A stretch of DNA of 64,000 nucleotides. Origin: Atherinomorus stipes (lineage: Eukaryota; Chordata; Actinopteri; Atheriniformes; Atherinidae). Below the pieces are notes generated by a model. The model made no database searches. It was not told the origin of the DNA and saw only the letters and a list, made by a program, of their open reading frames with translations. The translations under genes were made by a program, and so were the position numbers. The stretch is from NCBI GenBank assembly GCA_023101725.1, contig JALJCO010007076.1, forward strand, positions 372,001-436,000, given 5' to 3'. Below, piece by piece: positions 1 through 11,699 of this stretch (position 1 is the first letter of the stretch; each line of letters opens with the position of its first letter).

Positions 1-530
1 GACGCCTGATGCTGTTCATACATAAAAACCTGATTGTCTGATTTTCATATTGGTGACTGTTAAATTCTGTCAAATGACTTTAGTTTCATTGCAAGATTTT
101 TATGGTATAACTCAGAATAATCAACGTTATAGATTCTGGGAAGACACTTTAACTACATTCACACTTCAGATAAATTTAACTTTTTTTCCCATATGTTTCC
201 TACATCTGTTTTTTCCCATCTGAAACAGCACAAATATACATTTTCTAAATCAGGCCCAGTCTGCTTTCTGTGCCGTCCTAAATCAGATCCACATCTGATG
301 TGTTCAGTAACCTCAGCCTGTGTGATCACATCACATTTCATCTGACTTAAATGTCACTGAAATTAGATGAGCGTCACAATCTGCAGCGGAGGAGCTGGGA
401 TGCAGTAAAATGTAAATAATGTTTAAAACAATGTACAACACATTAGGGTTGTAGACTCCTGATGGAGGTCAGATTAAATCATAATGAACAATCACAGACA
501 ACATCTCTGCTTTATCCTACATTTTAATGT

Positions 531-566
<36 letters not shown>

Positions 567-726
567 AGGGGACCTGGATATTGGGCAGGGGGGCATTGGC
601 TCAAAAAAGCTTGAGAAGCACTGCTCTAGCGGCTCGAATGATTTAATAGTAATAAATATGTTTGGGGGAAAGATGAAGTACTTGGAAGCTAAACCAAGAC
701 CTTTGTCTAAGTTGTCTACTAGCATA
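1..726. other. Non-genic left edge
   Basis: No splice-consistent exon or family match was seen here. The only notable item is a run of 33 G at 533-565, followed by G-rich sequence. Short open frames in this stretch arise from the homopolymer and its complement, giving polyglycine or polyproline, and carry no domain. Confidence 0.6.
533..565. repeat. Poly-G homopolymer (33 G)
   Basis: An uninterrupted run of 33 guanines. Runs this long are rare in vertebrate DNA. It may be a genuine microsatellite or a sequencing/assembly artefact. Confidence 0.95.
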
Positions 727-2091
727 TTAAAGTGTCCCTGGCATGAAATTTTTTTTTTTTTTTTTTAGGTTTTTGAACATATATTTTAGTTACCCCAGCC
801 TGCCTATGTCCCCTAAGGGATTGAAATATAGATTCTCGTTTCCTTTTTCCCTGGGTGTGCCTGCCTACATGGCGGAGTTAGCATTCACAAATGGGCTGAT
901 TGGCAATCGGCTTATTTTACTCCTAGCGCAGCTTGTGACACCATGACTTCCAGCCAATTACCTCCCTCCCCTGAACTATACTCTCCAAGTCCCTCCCTCC
1001 AAGCTACAACAACAAACCGACATCATGGTGTCCAGTTCGCATCAGAACTGCTCTGTACCTGGTGTACGAAGGACAACAGCAATCTTTTTGTCACGAGTGT
1101 TCGGCTGCGTACATATGCAATCAGGCCTTCTTCATCATCATCATTACTGTTTCTGTACCGCTCCAGTCAGACGAAGACAGGTCTAACTAGCAGAACTAGT
1201 GTAATATATCTTTAGTATTAACTGTTAAAGGTTGAATATGGAACATTTTTATTAAGTTATTTTTAAAAATAATACCAAGGTCGTTTGGGGGTGTACAGAA
1301 TGAAAGTACAACATTTAGAAAAATTATATTTAGCCTAAAAATAATTATAAAATAATTTTTTCGGGTTCGATAATGGCATTTTATTTACGTCTATAAGCCA
1401 ATACACGCCGCCATTGCGGGTTGCCATATACGATCTCTGTGTGGAAACAATATTTCGGTCATAGTCAGGCCTGTACAGGGGAAAACCGTGGAGATGACCA
1501 GTGAAGCAGCTGCTTCAGAGCCCTGGAGATATTGTTATCTGTTTCTGAGGAGGAGTGACCTGAGAAGAGCAAAACCTGGAGTAAATTTAGGTGAAGACTT
1601 CACTAAATGGACCCACATAAATGTTTTCCACGGAGTAAAACACTGAAATGGCGACTTTCCTGCTGGATCGGTGTAGCTTGTTTGCTAACATGGCTAACGT
1701 TAGCTGTCAGTTATAAACTCCTCTGCGTTACTTGTTAAACATGCTGCAGGCTGTTGGTCACTTGCGTATCGGGCAGCGAGCCTGGCATCCCAGCGGCTGG
1801 AGTTGTTTTTCTGCCATTGCAACTACAACCTAGACACACGTGATGTCGCTGTTCTGTCCGTATTCCATATTCAACCTTTAACTGAATTCAGGTCATGGGT
1901 AAAGTAAATAATTCAGGGAAACTTGTTGCTGAAATATAATGCTGTTTTCTTCTTAAACACGATTCATACTCACTGCATCAGCGTCTGTGTCATGACCGCC
2001 GTACGGCCATACGTCATTTATAGATCCACAGAGGCTTAATCCAAACTTCTTCCAAGTCTGATGTGCAGCCGTGTTCAACAGAACACAGCAA

Positions 2092-2126
<35 letters not shown>

Positions 2127-2437
2127 CATTCAACATGAGTGTGTGGAGAGGTCTGCAGGTTACAACTGAGTGTATGGGCGAATGTCTCCAGGTATTTCCG
2201 TATCACTCCGCCAGAGCACCGTGACAACAGAAGCACATAGTAGTAAGCGTGCCTTCTGGTCCAGCCCACCAAACCATTGTATGCCGGTGCTAACAGTAGC
2301 ACTAACTCATAGCGCCTGCTATTCTATGACAAGGCTGAGTTACAGCGAACAATTCTTTCATACAGTATTCAGGTACTTGGAGTCTGACGAAAAAGCAACC
2401 AAGAATTGCCAGGAATTTCATGCCACTGGCACTTTAA
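727..2437. mobile_element. MITE with TTAA ends (outer element)
   Basis: The left end TTAAAGTGTCCCTGGCATGA and the right end read on the other strand, TTAAAGTGCCAGTGGCATGA, are near-identical terminal inverted repeats. Each starts at a TTAA (727-730 and 2434-2437). The element is about 1.7 kb, includes a second TTAA element (1225-1881) and a poly-T run (about 2093-2126), and has no transposase. TTAA target duplications are typical of the piggyBac and Kolobok superfamilies. The AG start of the repeats is unlike the CC-type ends of piggyBac, so Kolobok-type is my inference. Confidence 0.65.
1225..1881. mobile_element. MITE with TTAA ends, nested
   Basis: The inverted termini are TTAAAGGTTGAATATGGAA at 1225 and its complement TTCCATATTCAACCTTTAA ending at 1881, essentially perfect over about 19 bases. 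The 657-bp element lies inside the 727-2437 element, so it inserted later. No coding capacity is visible. Confidence 0.8.
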
Positions 2438-3903
2438 GTGGAAAACGTTGCATTAGTGCTTTGAGGTTTTCATTTTGAGTAGAAAATGGCAGTGATGTAC
2501 TTCGGCAACAGTTGTTACCCGTGGGGCAAAATTTGACTTATCAAACTAGTTCATGTTGGGATGTGAAGGCTGCCTTTTTATTCTGTTCTCTACCAAAGTG
2601 ATCCCGCATTTTGCTTGAGGTCAGGGCTCTGTGGAGGATTCACACCCTGAAATCTGTTGCAACCGATTTTTGGTCCAGATCTTGTGTAATTTTCTATAAG
2701 GCTTCTTGACAGCCACCCCTCAGAACATTTCTAGATTATCCAGATGGGATTTTTGTTGGTTGGTTTAAATTTCACATATGTTTCTGTTTTTTGAGGGCAC
2801 AAGTTTTTTAGCTTGCAGTTTTCTTAGAATAACCATGTTTATGCAAATATACTATTTAATCTCTCACCTGACTGTTATATCTTGTGAAATAGGAATAAAT
2901 GTGTTTGCAGGTTACTCATAAAAAAAACAAATTGGTGTAGACAAAAATGGTTCATCGAAGTTTCTTGGCTATGCTTTAATCATTCATGGATCAATCTTAA
3001 CTAGCTTTACAAAAAAAAAAAAAAAAAAACTTTTTTCATTAAAAATGGGAATGTATATGTAGTGTGCTGACACTGTTCGGTATTTTTCACGACAGACGTA
3101 ATGAGACGCGTGTCCACATACAAAATATGTTAAATATGCAAGGGATGAAGGAAGTTGGGTCTAAAGGAAACACAGCAAACAGTAAAATCTAAACAAGTGT
3201 GCATGCAAAGCAGTGTGGGAACTAACTGCTGTGAAACTGTGTGTTTGACTGAGAACGGTGCTCTTTGTCCAAAGGGGGCAAAATAACACAGACACTTTTA
3301 TTTTTTTTTAATCAATCAGGGCACAACAGAAGTAAATAGTAGTTTGGTAACATTTTTATATGATGCTTTTCAGATTGAGATACACTTTGTATTTGAAAGT
3401 GGTTAATTCTTTAGCTTATTGTCACAAAAAAACAAGTTTCAATTTACTTTAAACTGTCAAAGTTGTTATCATGTAGATAAGATAGGCTTACTTTTTTTCC
3501 CCAATCATTCAAAATGGTCCTGCAGTATGGGTTGCTTTTTTCAATCATTCAGATTGAAAGTTCAGACTTTGTATGTGATCATTTTAACACAATAGGAGTC
3601 TTTATTTGCCTTGCTAAAAGAAAACATGAAAAAAAGGCTGAGGTATGTGAAAATGATCCAAAAAAACTGGACTGAAAATCGCTGGCAGTGGGTTTTATGG
3701 ACTAATGAATCCTCCCCAGACCCTGAAACTTGTTGAAGCAGTTGAACTGACAGTAAATAGAACAAAGGCGAGCGGCAGCCAAAGAGGAGCTTTGAGTGTC
3801 CTTCAACAAGCATGGAGAACCGTGCATCTCTATGGAATTTCATTTTGATATAGAATTAACTGAAATTTAGCTATTCTTCCCTGCTTGAATAAAATGAGTG
3901 AAA
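2438..3903. other. Intergenic, no feature recognised
   Basis: AT-rich single-copy-looking sequence with a short poly-A run near 3010. Open frames are short and match nothing I recognise. No tRNA, snRNA or exon signature was seen. Confidence 0.5.
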
Positions 3904-4795
3904 TTAAAGCCAGAGTTGGTAATCCTGTTCAGATACACTTTTTGTTATACTGGGTGAAATGGTCCTTCCATCCTGACAGTAGTCAATACATTAAGTATTC
4001 ATAAAAAGAAAGGAAAAAGTCAGACCTCTGTGAGAGCTGCAATTCTTTAAAAACAATTCCTGCCATCCGCACTGAAAGGCAGAAATTGGTTGTTCACAAC
4101 ATATAGAAAGAACAAATCGATGCCATTATGTCTTTACGTCTCTGTCCCTCCCCTTTCACCGTTCCCCACCTGGTCCCCACATGACCCACTCTGTGTGCAG
4201 CTCACTGTAAACAAATATAGCTAACGGACTGCTAACTGCTGCTGCCACAAAAAAACAAAACAAAAAAAAAAAAAAAAACAACGGAAGGATTAAGTCTCGG
4301 AGGTGTTGACGTTTGCAGTGTGGACTTTTTACATCGGAGGAGTTGGGGGTGAGTGGATTAAAGCTTTTGGAAACGTAGTTTGTCAGCTGTTTACTATCAA
4401 GCTAACGAGCTATCCACTCGGCTGTTATCGTTTACCTACTCGTAAAACATTCGCGCACACGTCCCTGCACTCTTAAGGCGTGGTTTCGCGAGGTGGGGGG
4501 GGGGGGGGGAAGAAGCAGGGCCCACAAAACAAACCCAAAAAAAAAAAAACGGAAGAACAAAGACAAAACGCCCGAGACCAAAAAAAAAAAACAACACCAA
4601 GAACACCACCCAAACCACACCCCCCCCCCCCAACCCCACACCAACAACCCACACAACCACCCCCCCACCCCAAACCCACCCACAACCCCCCCCGCCCAAC
4701 CCCCACCCACAAACCACCAACACCCCCCCCAACCCCCACCCCCCGCACCACCCCCCCACGGGGGAGAGGAGGAGGGGGGGGGGGGAGAAAAAGAG

Positions 4796-4867
<72 letters not shown>

Positions 4868-4929
4868 GTCTTTTTTTAAATGTAGCTTGCTGGAACCGTT
4901 TTTTCCAACATTGCCAACCCTAGCTTTAA
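3904..4929. mobile_element. MITE family M1, copy 1
   Basis: Inverted ends TTAAAGCCAGAGTTGGTAAT (3904) and, on the other strand, TTAAAGCTAGGGTTGGCAA (from 4929). A second copy lies at 16583-17680 in the same orientation; shared internal blocks include AACAAATATAGCTAACGGAC and GAGCTATCCACTCGGCTGTT. Relative to copy 2 this copy carries about 370 bp of extra low-complexity sequence (about 4489-4865). The last TTAA (4926-4929) is also the first TTAA of the next element. Confidence 0.75.
4489..4865. repeat. Low-complexity G / CA-rich / poly-A tract
   Basis: A G run, then about 250 bases of almost pure A and C with repeated CCCCACC and CAACC, then an A run of about 70. This gives long open frames of proline, lysine or phenylalanine that are not genes. 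Copy 2 of the host element has only a short T-rich junction here, so the tract is a local expansion or an assembly artefact. Confidence 0.9.
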
Positions 4930-6097
4930 AGGTAGGGTAGGGGATCCTGGAAAATCGGTTCAAGCAAGCTAAACTTGAAAAAAATACACCCCCCAAAACC
5001 ACGCATCCGCCAATAGTTGTCGGCGAACATAACCGAGAACAGCCGAGTGGCTAGCTTGTTAGCTGCCCAGTAAACAGCAGAGGAACCACGTTTCCTAAAA
5101 GTGATATTTATCTCACCTCCAACTTCTTCTGCGGCGTAAAACATCCTCACTGCACTATTGCCAACTCTACAAGGAGAAAAGTCGCAATTGGCTGACCCAA
5201 AAGACACCAGAAGTGGCTAAATGATGTTACCAGTCATCAGTTGAGTTCGCGCATGCGCAGTATCATATACTGGCAGTTTACAGTATGTTAAAACTTCTGA
5301 CTCACTACAATGCTTATTTACAAGGGTGCTGAGGGGGTGACATACACATTTGAGTCATGGTGCAAAGAAGACCCAATTGTGCCACATGGCATCATGGGAA
5401 ATAATGTAGATGAGGAGGCATGGTTATCTCACAGCAGCTCAGGAGGGCTGCTGTCTGCAAAGGGACAGCAGGAGCAGTAAGTGAGTGCCGGGAAACAGGG
5501 AAGGGAGGGGCTTACGGGAAGCAGCTCCTGATGAACGGCTGGAGCGATATAAACTGTATCTGTCTCCATGATCACCAGGAAAAGTCGCTAGATTTATCGC
5601 TAGGCGTTTTTTTGAAAATAAGTTGCTAGAGGGGTCTGAAAAGTTGCTAAATATAGCGACAAAGTCGCTAAGTTGGCGACAGTGCCTCACTGCAAACAGC
5701 AAAACCTCCATGGCTTGATTCACATCCATGTTTTCTTTTTAAAATCAAACAGCAGCATAGTTAAGAGCAGCGAGCAGCCATGTTCATCTTGGTTCATCGA
5801 CACTGTGAGATGCTCATGGCAAGTTGCAAGCACGTGTGCGCACAAGGGAGCACACGGAGCAAGAAACGGCAGTCGAGTTTGATGGACATAATAATCATTC
5901 AATCAATGAGCACGGGCCGTTTGAAATTCATTTAATTGGATGGGGTTTTTCGAGGCCTGTACATTCCACAAGTGATTTTTTAAATTTTTGTGTCAGAACA
6001 TTTAATTAATTGTCTGCAATCTGGGTGTGAAGAAGACTTTGAGCAATATACAGTAGTAAAAAATGCTCCTGGAAAACATCATCTACCCTGCCTTTAA
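4926..6097. mobile_element. MITE with TTAA ends, abutting its neighbours
   Basis: Left end TTAAAGGTAGGGTAGGGGAT (4926). The right end read on the other strand begins TTAAAGGCAGGGTAGATGAT (from 6097). TTAA at 4926-4929 is shared with the preceding element, and TTAA at 6094-6097 with the following one. Length 1172 bp; no transposase. Confidence 0.7.
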
Positions 6098-6407
6098 AGG
6101 TACAGTATGCAAAAAATCAAAGGTCAATGGCAGAAAAATGTGATATATAATTCAAAACTGTGTTTCTGTTGATGTGTAATCACTTCTCTAGAATAGCTGT
6201 TATATGTTTATTTTCTTAGAATAAGTCATTTATATCTACTTGCTGGGCGGAATCTAATGGCCCGTCATTTACTGCACGACCTCTTTTTTGTCCCTCTCTG
6301 AGAATGTACATCATCATCACTCTTCCACCTTTTGAAACTAAGAATTTGGACATGAACTTTGGACTGTCATCTAACAGCTGTATCGCCTAACAACCATACC
6401 AACTTAA
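6094..6407. mobile_element. Fragment of TTAA element X plus segment Z
   Basis: Begins TTAAAGGTACAGTATG and is near-identical for about 150 bases to the start of the complete element at 6808. It then switches to a different segment (Z, from about 6251) that ends at the TTAA opening the next element. Segment Z recurs inverted near 46079-46230. Confidence 0.6.
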
Positions 6408-6811
6408 AGGTACCTTATGTAACTTTCCAACCTTAAAACTGTATTCTGACTCACTTGATGGCACAGTGACATCAGTTATGTGCATCTCTGGAACTGTCAC
6501 TGTCCAGCAGCATCCCAAAACTGAGAAAACATATGCAATTTTTTTTCATCCAGTAAGCTGCATCATGTTGCAGCTGGGTTTCACTTTAAGCACGGCGTCA
6601 CATGCTTGCAAGTGAATATAAACACACCAGCCGTTTTAAACAGGAGAGAAGATATAATTGGAGGGAGATAAGAAAAGGAGAGAAAGGTACAGAGCAAGAG
6701 ATAAGACTGGAGAGAGCTCGCAGTACATGTAGGATAGATGGATGTTGGATTAGCTGTGGATAGGGGGCGCGTAACTGAGAAAATCTGCAAAGTTCTGGAG
6801 TGCATCTTTAA
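6404..6811. mobile_element. TTAA element Y, copy A
   Basis: A 408-bp block bounded by TTAA (6404-6407 and 6808-6811). An inverted copy of very similar length (410 bp) lies at 45669-46078. A minus-strand open frame of 88 codons (6581-6847) is also open in the other copy, but the differences I could align are mostly amino-acid-changing, so it is not evidently coding. Confidence 0.65.
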
Positions 6812-7363
6812 AGGTACAGTATGTAAAAAATCAAAGGTCAATGGCATAAAAACGTGATATATAATTCAAAGCTGTGTCTATTGATGTGAAACTGCTGCAC
6901 TAGAATAGCTGTTATATGTTTATTTTCTAGAATAAGTCATTTATTTCTACTTGCTGGGCGGTGCACATATGAAGGCTGCCATATTTGTTCCACCATTTTT
7001 ACTATGGTGCCTGAATGGACAAAACAATGTGTGTGAAGTGAAAACCCTCTGAACTTTAAAACTGCTGTACGAGCTTTGTTTAATGGAAGTTTGAGACTGT
7101 TTGGGATCAGTAATGCCTTAAAAGACATTAAAAGTAGTTACTCATAGTCCAGTCATAGCTGCACCTGAGACCACTGGATCCACTCACAGATAAAAGCATC
7201 TTTATTTTCATTTTTTAAGTCTGGGAGAATTTTGGCCACAAACAGCCACTATACATTCACAACAGGGCTTGGAATATGAAGTCATTTGAATGAAAACATC
7301 TTTTCTTTCGAATTCCCATCTTTACCACTAGATGTCAGTAATTCTTACATACTGTACCTTGAA
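6808..7363. mobile_element. TTAA element X, complete copy
   Basis: Starts TTAAAGGTACAGTATGTAA and ends TTACATACTGTACCTTGAA, so the inverted termini match over about 16 bases and the right target site has decayed to TGAA. Length 556 bp. Its left TTAA is shared with element Y. Confidence 0.75.
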
Positions 7364-7854
7364 GTGATCTCAAAGTGTAGAACAAATTGCTGTAATTAAA
7401 ATATGAAGATGGTAACCGAAGTGACGAGGCATCGTAAGATTGAAATATGAATGAAAGTTGTTCTTAATGATATTGTATTATTTAAATAAAAAAAAACAAA
7501 TAAAAAAACAAGGATGGAGAATCATTCCTGGAGAATACTGGGAGGGGGAGTTTAAGGAAATTACAAGAAAAGCTTGTCAGTGAGGGTTGAGGATGAATTG
7601 AAGAACTGCCTTTAAAGCTTCATGAAATTGTGCAAACGCTTTTTTATAATCTTATATACTGTATTTCTGTGAGTGCAAGTTTGAACAAGTTGTTGCACTC
7701 TTCCTATTTTCCTGACATGTAAAAAAAAAATTGTGTGGCTAAGGCTTTTGCACAAACCTGCTATGAATGTGTAAAACTTAAGAATACTATGTAGTGATGC
7801 ACCACAGAACTATTCAAAAAATCATTTTAAAACATGAGTTGAATATTTAACTTT
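7364..7854. other. Intergenic, no feature recognised
   Basis: AT-rich sequence with short A runs. No exon, RNA gene or repeat boundary was recognised. It lies just beyond the likely polyadenylation site of the minus-strand il17rel-like gene. Confidence 0.5.
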
Positions 7855-7860
7855 TTTATT
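7855..7860 (-). terminator. Candidate polyadenylation signal of the il17rel-like gene
   Basis: Plus-strand TTTATT reads AATAAA on the minus strand. It is the first AATAAA I found downstream of the stop codon at 8803 and would give a 3' UTR of about 0.95 kb. Placement is inferred; no transcript data were available. Confidence 0.4.
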
Positions 7861-8102
7861 GAAAATAAACCTTTACATAAGGATGGAAATGTTTAGCTGC
7901 AAGATGATTAAATATCTTAACAAAAAAAAAAAACACATTTAGCTAGCTTTCATGTAGTTTTACTATAATAAGCATACAAACCAGCATCAGATACACACAA
8001 AATATGAAACATCTGTAAGAATAACACAAAAGAATTCAACAGAGAACTTTTGTTTTTGTAACATCTTTATATCGGCAACATCGGCTAAATTCAAGTGGTG
8101 CC

Positions 8103-8778
8103 TTAGAGGGGAAGTTAGTTTTTTTTCCAACCTGAACCTATTTTCTATCATGAAGTACGTTCATTTACTCACCCAGACAGTTTTGGTGTAACTTGAATTC
8201 CTTTAGGAGATATTTAGATCCACTCGAGATCAGCATATGTCCAATATAATGTAAGTGATGCAGGCAACCTCGCATAGCCTCTAAATGAGACATTGTCTGC
8301 CACAAACTCCTTCATTTCACCAATGTTTTGTTACATTGACATTTGTCTGACCCCCTTATGAGCTCAAAGTGGCTTTGAGTTGCTTTTTTGTGGTGATTTG
8401 TCCTTATTTAGACATTTACTTGCTATGGTGTCTCATAACAGTGACGTCATCAAAGCCGCTGAAGTAAAAATGTCTGTAAATAAGGATGGATTACGACTTC
8501 AAGCCACTTCGAGCTCACAGGGGTTCTGACTAATGTTTTGTAACAAAACCAAAATATTGGTGAAATGAAGGAGTTTGTGGCAGATAATGCCTCATTTAGA
8601 GGCTGTGCAAGGTTTCCCCATCACTTACATTATATTGGGCACACGCTGATCTCAAGTGGATCTAAATATCTCCTGAGGAAATTCAAGCTACACCAAAACT
8701 GTCTGGGTGAGTAACTGAATGTATTTCATGCTAAAAAATAGGTCCCGGTTGGAAATAAAAACGAACTTCCCCCTTTAA
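8103..8778. mobile_element. Long near-palindromic TTAA MITE in probable il17rel 3' UTR
   Basis: Left end TTAGAGGGGAAGTTAG; right end, on the other strand, TTAAAGGGGGAAGTTCG. The inverted arms run about 320 bp each (about 8103-8420 and 8463-8778) around a loop of roughly 40 bp. Matching blocks include GTGAAATGAAGGAGTTTGTG and GATCCACT/AGTGGATC. It lies 25 bp beyond the il17rel-like stop codon, so if transcribed it would fold into a long hairpin. Confidence 0.85.
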
Positions 8779-8802
8779 AACAGGGCACCCTTCTATGGTT
8801 CA

Positions 8803-8906
8803 TTAGGAGATGAGGTTGGCCTTCTCGTTGCTTCCACACTGTTGTAAATCATGCACGAAAACAGGCTTGGTTTGCGATGCAGAAACCACAGAGTCAAGAG
8901 CCGGAT
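8803..8906 (-). CDS. il17rel: il17rel-like exon 16: short tail and stop
   Basis: Residues 432-465 and a TAA stop. Acceptor GCTGCTGCAG. The tail (DPALDSVVSASQTKPVF...) has no SEFIR motif or other domain I recognise. Confidence 0.75.
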
Positions 8907-11660
8907 CTGCAGCAGCAGAGAAGGAATAGGAGAAATGTCAATATTTTTATTTATTTATTTATTTTTATTTTTCACGTTTATATCCTGCAAGTTAAACAAA
9001 TCATGTGTCTGTCATACCTTTCTGTTTTGTAGAGACTTCACTTTTTTGTTTCCTTCTTTGATGCACTAAAATAGACCAGAGAGGGAGACGGGGGATGAGG
9101 AAGCTAACAAATATGACAAGTACTTATATACAATCAAATGATTTGTGGCACACATACTAGGAATTTTATCTTTCTGGCACACCTTCCATTCACAGAGAAG
9201 GTCAAATATGTTTATGCAAATTACTGATGCCAATGGCAGGAAATGTAAATATAGATTACACACAAACATCAGTACTTTTAACATTAGGACACATACTGTA
9301 TGTACCCTAAGCTTTTACAGGAGCAAGTGCCAAAATCTGCAGAGTGATGCTGGAGTGGGGCCTAAATCGGTTATTGAACATGAACCAACACTGCAATATA
9401 CTAGCACAGAATATTAAACTTAAGGGTTTTGATTGCATGTTTTTCTACCTACCATTTAACATTATGTGGAGCACCAGAGTGACAATTATGATGCCTGAGA
9501 GGCAAACAGCAGCTGGTAGAACAACCCATGTCAAGTCCCAAGTGGTCTGAGCTGTAGAGACAATTTGGAAACATGGTATTGATTTAGGTCTGCTGCAAGG
9601 TGCTGTTTTCTCTCTCTTTAGATTGGACAAGGCCCACTTAAGCTACCTGGCTATATAGTAGAATTATGCCTTGTGTGCATTTTTCGTTGAATCAAACTGG
9701 CGTCAATGTTAATTTAAAGCTGAAAAGATGACACCATCAGTACAACTTCTGTTCTTTAATCTTAAATACTGTAACAGCTTATAAAACCATTTTATTATCC
9801 CCAAAGAGAAGCCTTATGTTTTATACATATTAAATCCATCTGTTTTTGCAAAGGACAGCATCCCTTTGTTTTTCAAAATGCCTCAAAAAAAAGCTTAAGG
9901 CAACCTTCAGAGGCACATGCATCTGCGATTACCATGTTAGAACTTGCGTAACAGTAAACATGAGACCTATTATAGTTCAAAAAGAAGAGCTGGAAACAAT
10001 TTTCCTTTCAAATCGTGGCACTGCATCCAGTTTGGAACATTTTTAGATATATAAAAAATTTAAGTTGAGCTACATGAGGCGGAAGAAGAAGAAAAATCCA
10101 CACTTACGGCACTGCTCAAAACAGTGAACAACGGTGGCGGCGTACTTCACATCAAGCCTCTTCACCTGCACCAACACAACATGAGTGACAGTCTTTAGAT
10201 ACCTGGAACACACAAGTTCTTTCAAAGGCTTTTTTGAATGCATAAACATACCTGGAGACAAGAGTTGCACGATTCTCCTGCCAGTTTTAAATCAACAGCT
10301 TTGCGCTTGTCCTGCGGGAAAAAAAGGGGGAATTTTCCTTCAGTTGCTATAGCTTTGTTTGTTTTGTAAAAGATGTTTTCTTTTTCTCAATCATCCCATT
10401 TATCCATCTTAACAAAGTTCCTGAAAGAGATGGATGCCTGATAACAGGTTTCTTGCAACCGTAAGAGACGTTACACTTGTTTTTACTGTGTAATTATGTT
10501 TTATTGTGCTGCTGATAACAAATCAGGGACTGCAATTTACAACCCTTTAGAGAAAATGTGTCAGTTCCCAGCAACAAAAAGGAAATATATAACAGTCACT
10601 GGGGACCAGATGCCAACATCAGGGACGAATATCTTCCGTTATAGCGTGCACACACAAGGCAAAAGGTCACATATCCAAGCAGCTTTTAGGCTTGTATTTC
10701 TCATGAGGGACCAAAGTGAGGGAATAACTGGCACTGTCGTTGTTGATGGTGATTTACAGTAGCTGAGGTTGCTCTGACATGTGTGTAATACCTACCACAT
10801 TAACAATGTGTGTTTCACTGGTTTTACACACTGGTGATCCTGCAGATTTTATACACCACCCTACAGAAAACTTTGCTGTGATCTGTGAAAACATCTTCAG
10901 TTCTTCATGCCCCGTTTGTGTTGTTGCCACCACATCCCATGCTGGAAAATATCACACATTACAATAAGCAGCTGTTAAACATATTATACATGTGTGTCAT
11001 TTTCTTTTCTGATATAATCCGCTGTATGGATGGCTTGAAAATTACTGTGTACTGAGGCAGACTGCATTGATTAGACATGGCTTTGCAGGGAATACTTATG
11101 TGTTTTCATTGTGATGACGATAGGAGAAAAAGTGGCACCTTTGATTCCATCAGCAAATGGGCACCGGATCCAGGACTGAGATCCTACAGTAAACTGATAA
11201 AGATATTGAAATGATTACTTTTGAAATGCAGCTGTTGTTAAGAACACATGCATAAAGAAATGTCATCAAATTTCTTATTAAAATCACCATGCCATATGCA
11301 GAGAGCAAACAGCTTCACCATCAAATAAAGCCAACATAACTTCTGCTTTCCGCTAACTGGAAAGGATGTTTTTCGCTCAGTTTCCTGTTGTTAGGTGAAT
11401 GAATAAGAGCTTTTGCATGCACGTCACTTTTGCATGTGTTTCTTTGTAGCAGTTGATTCATTTGACGTACTTGTGATACTATGACCCAGACCATTTGATG
11501 CGTTATGGAATGCTGAGAGTCAAATAAGTAGAAATGACACATGAAATGCTCAATAAACAGCATGCTATTTACATGGAGTGCTGAGACATAAACTTCCACA
11601 TCCCAGCATCCTCCCAGAAAGACTTCCATAAAGAGCCACATATTTCTAATAATCTTTTTG

Positions 11661-11699
<39 letters not shown>

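Noticed and set aside
4436..5002. Long open frame rich in Phe/Gly/Val (188 codons) and overlapping Pro/Lys-rich frames
   Set aside because: Produced entirely by the G, A/C and poly-A low-complexity tract; no domain, no splice context.
6581..6847. 88-codon frame found again at 45633-45899 with five residue changes
   Set aside because: Five amino-acid-changing differences against only one silent change that I could align, which is not a sign of purifying selection. It lies inside a MITE composite and has no domain.
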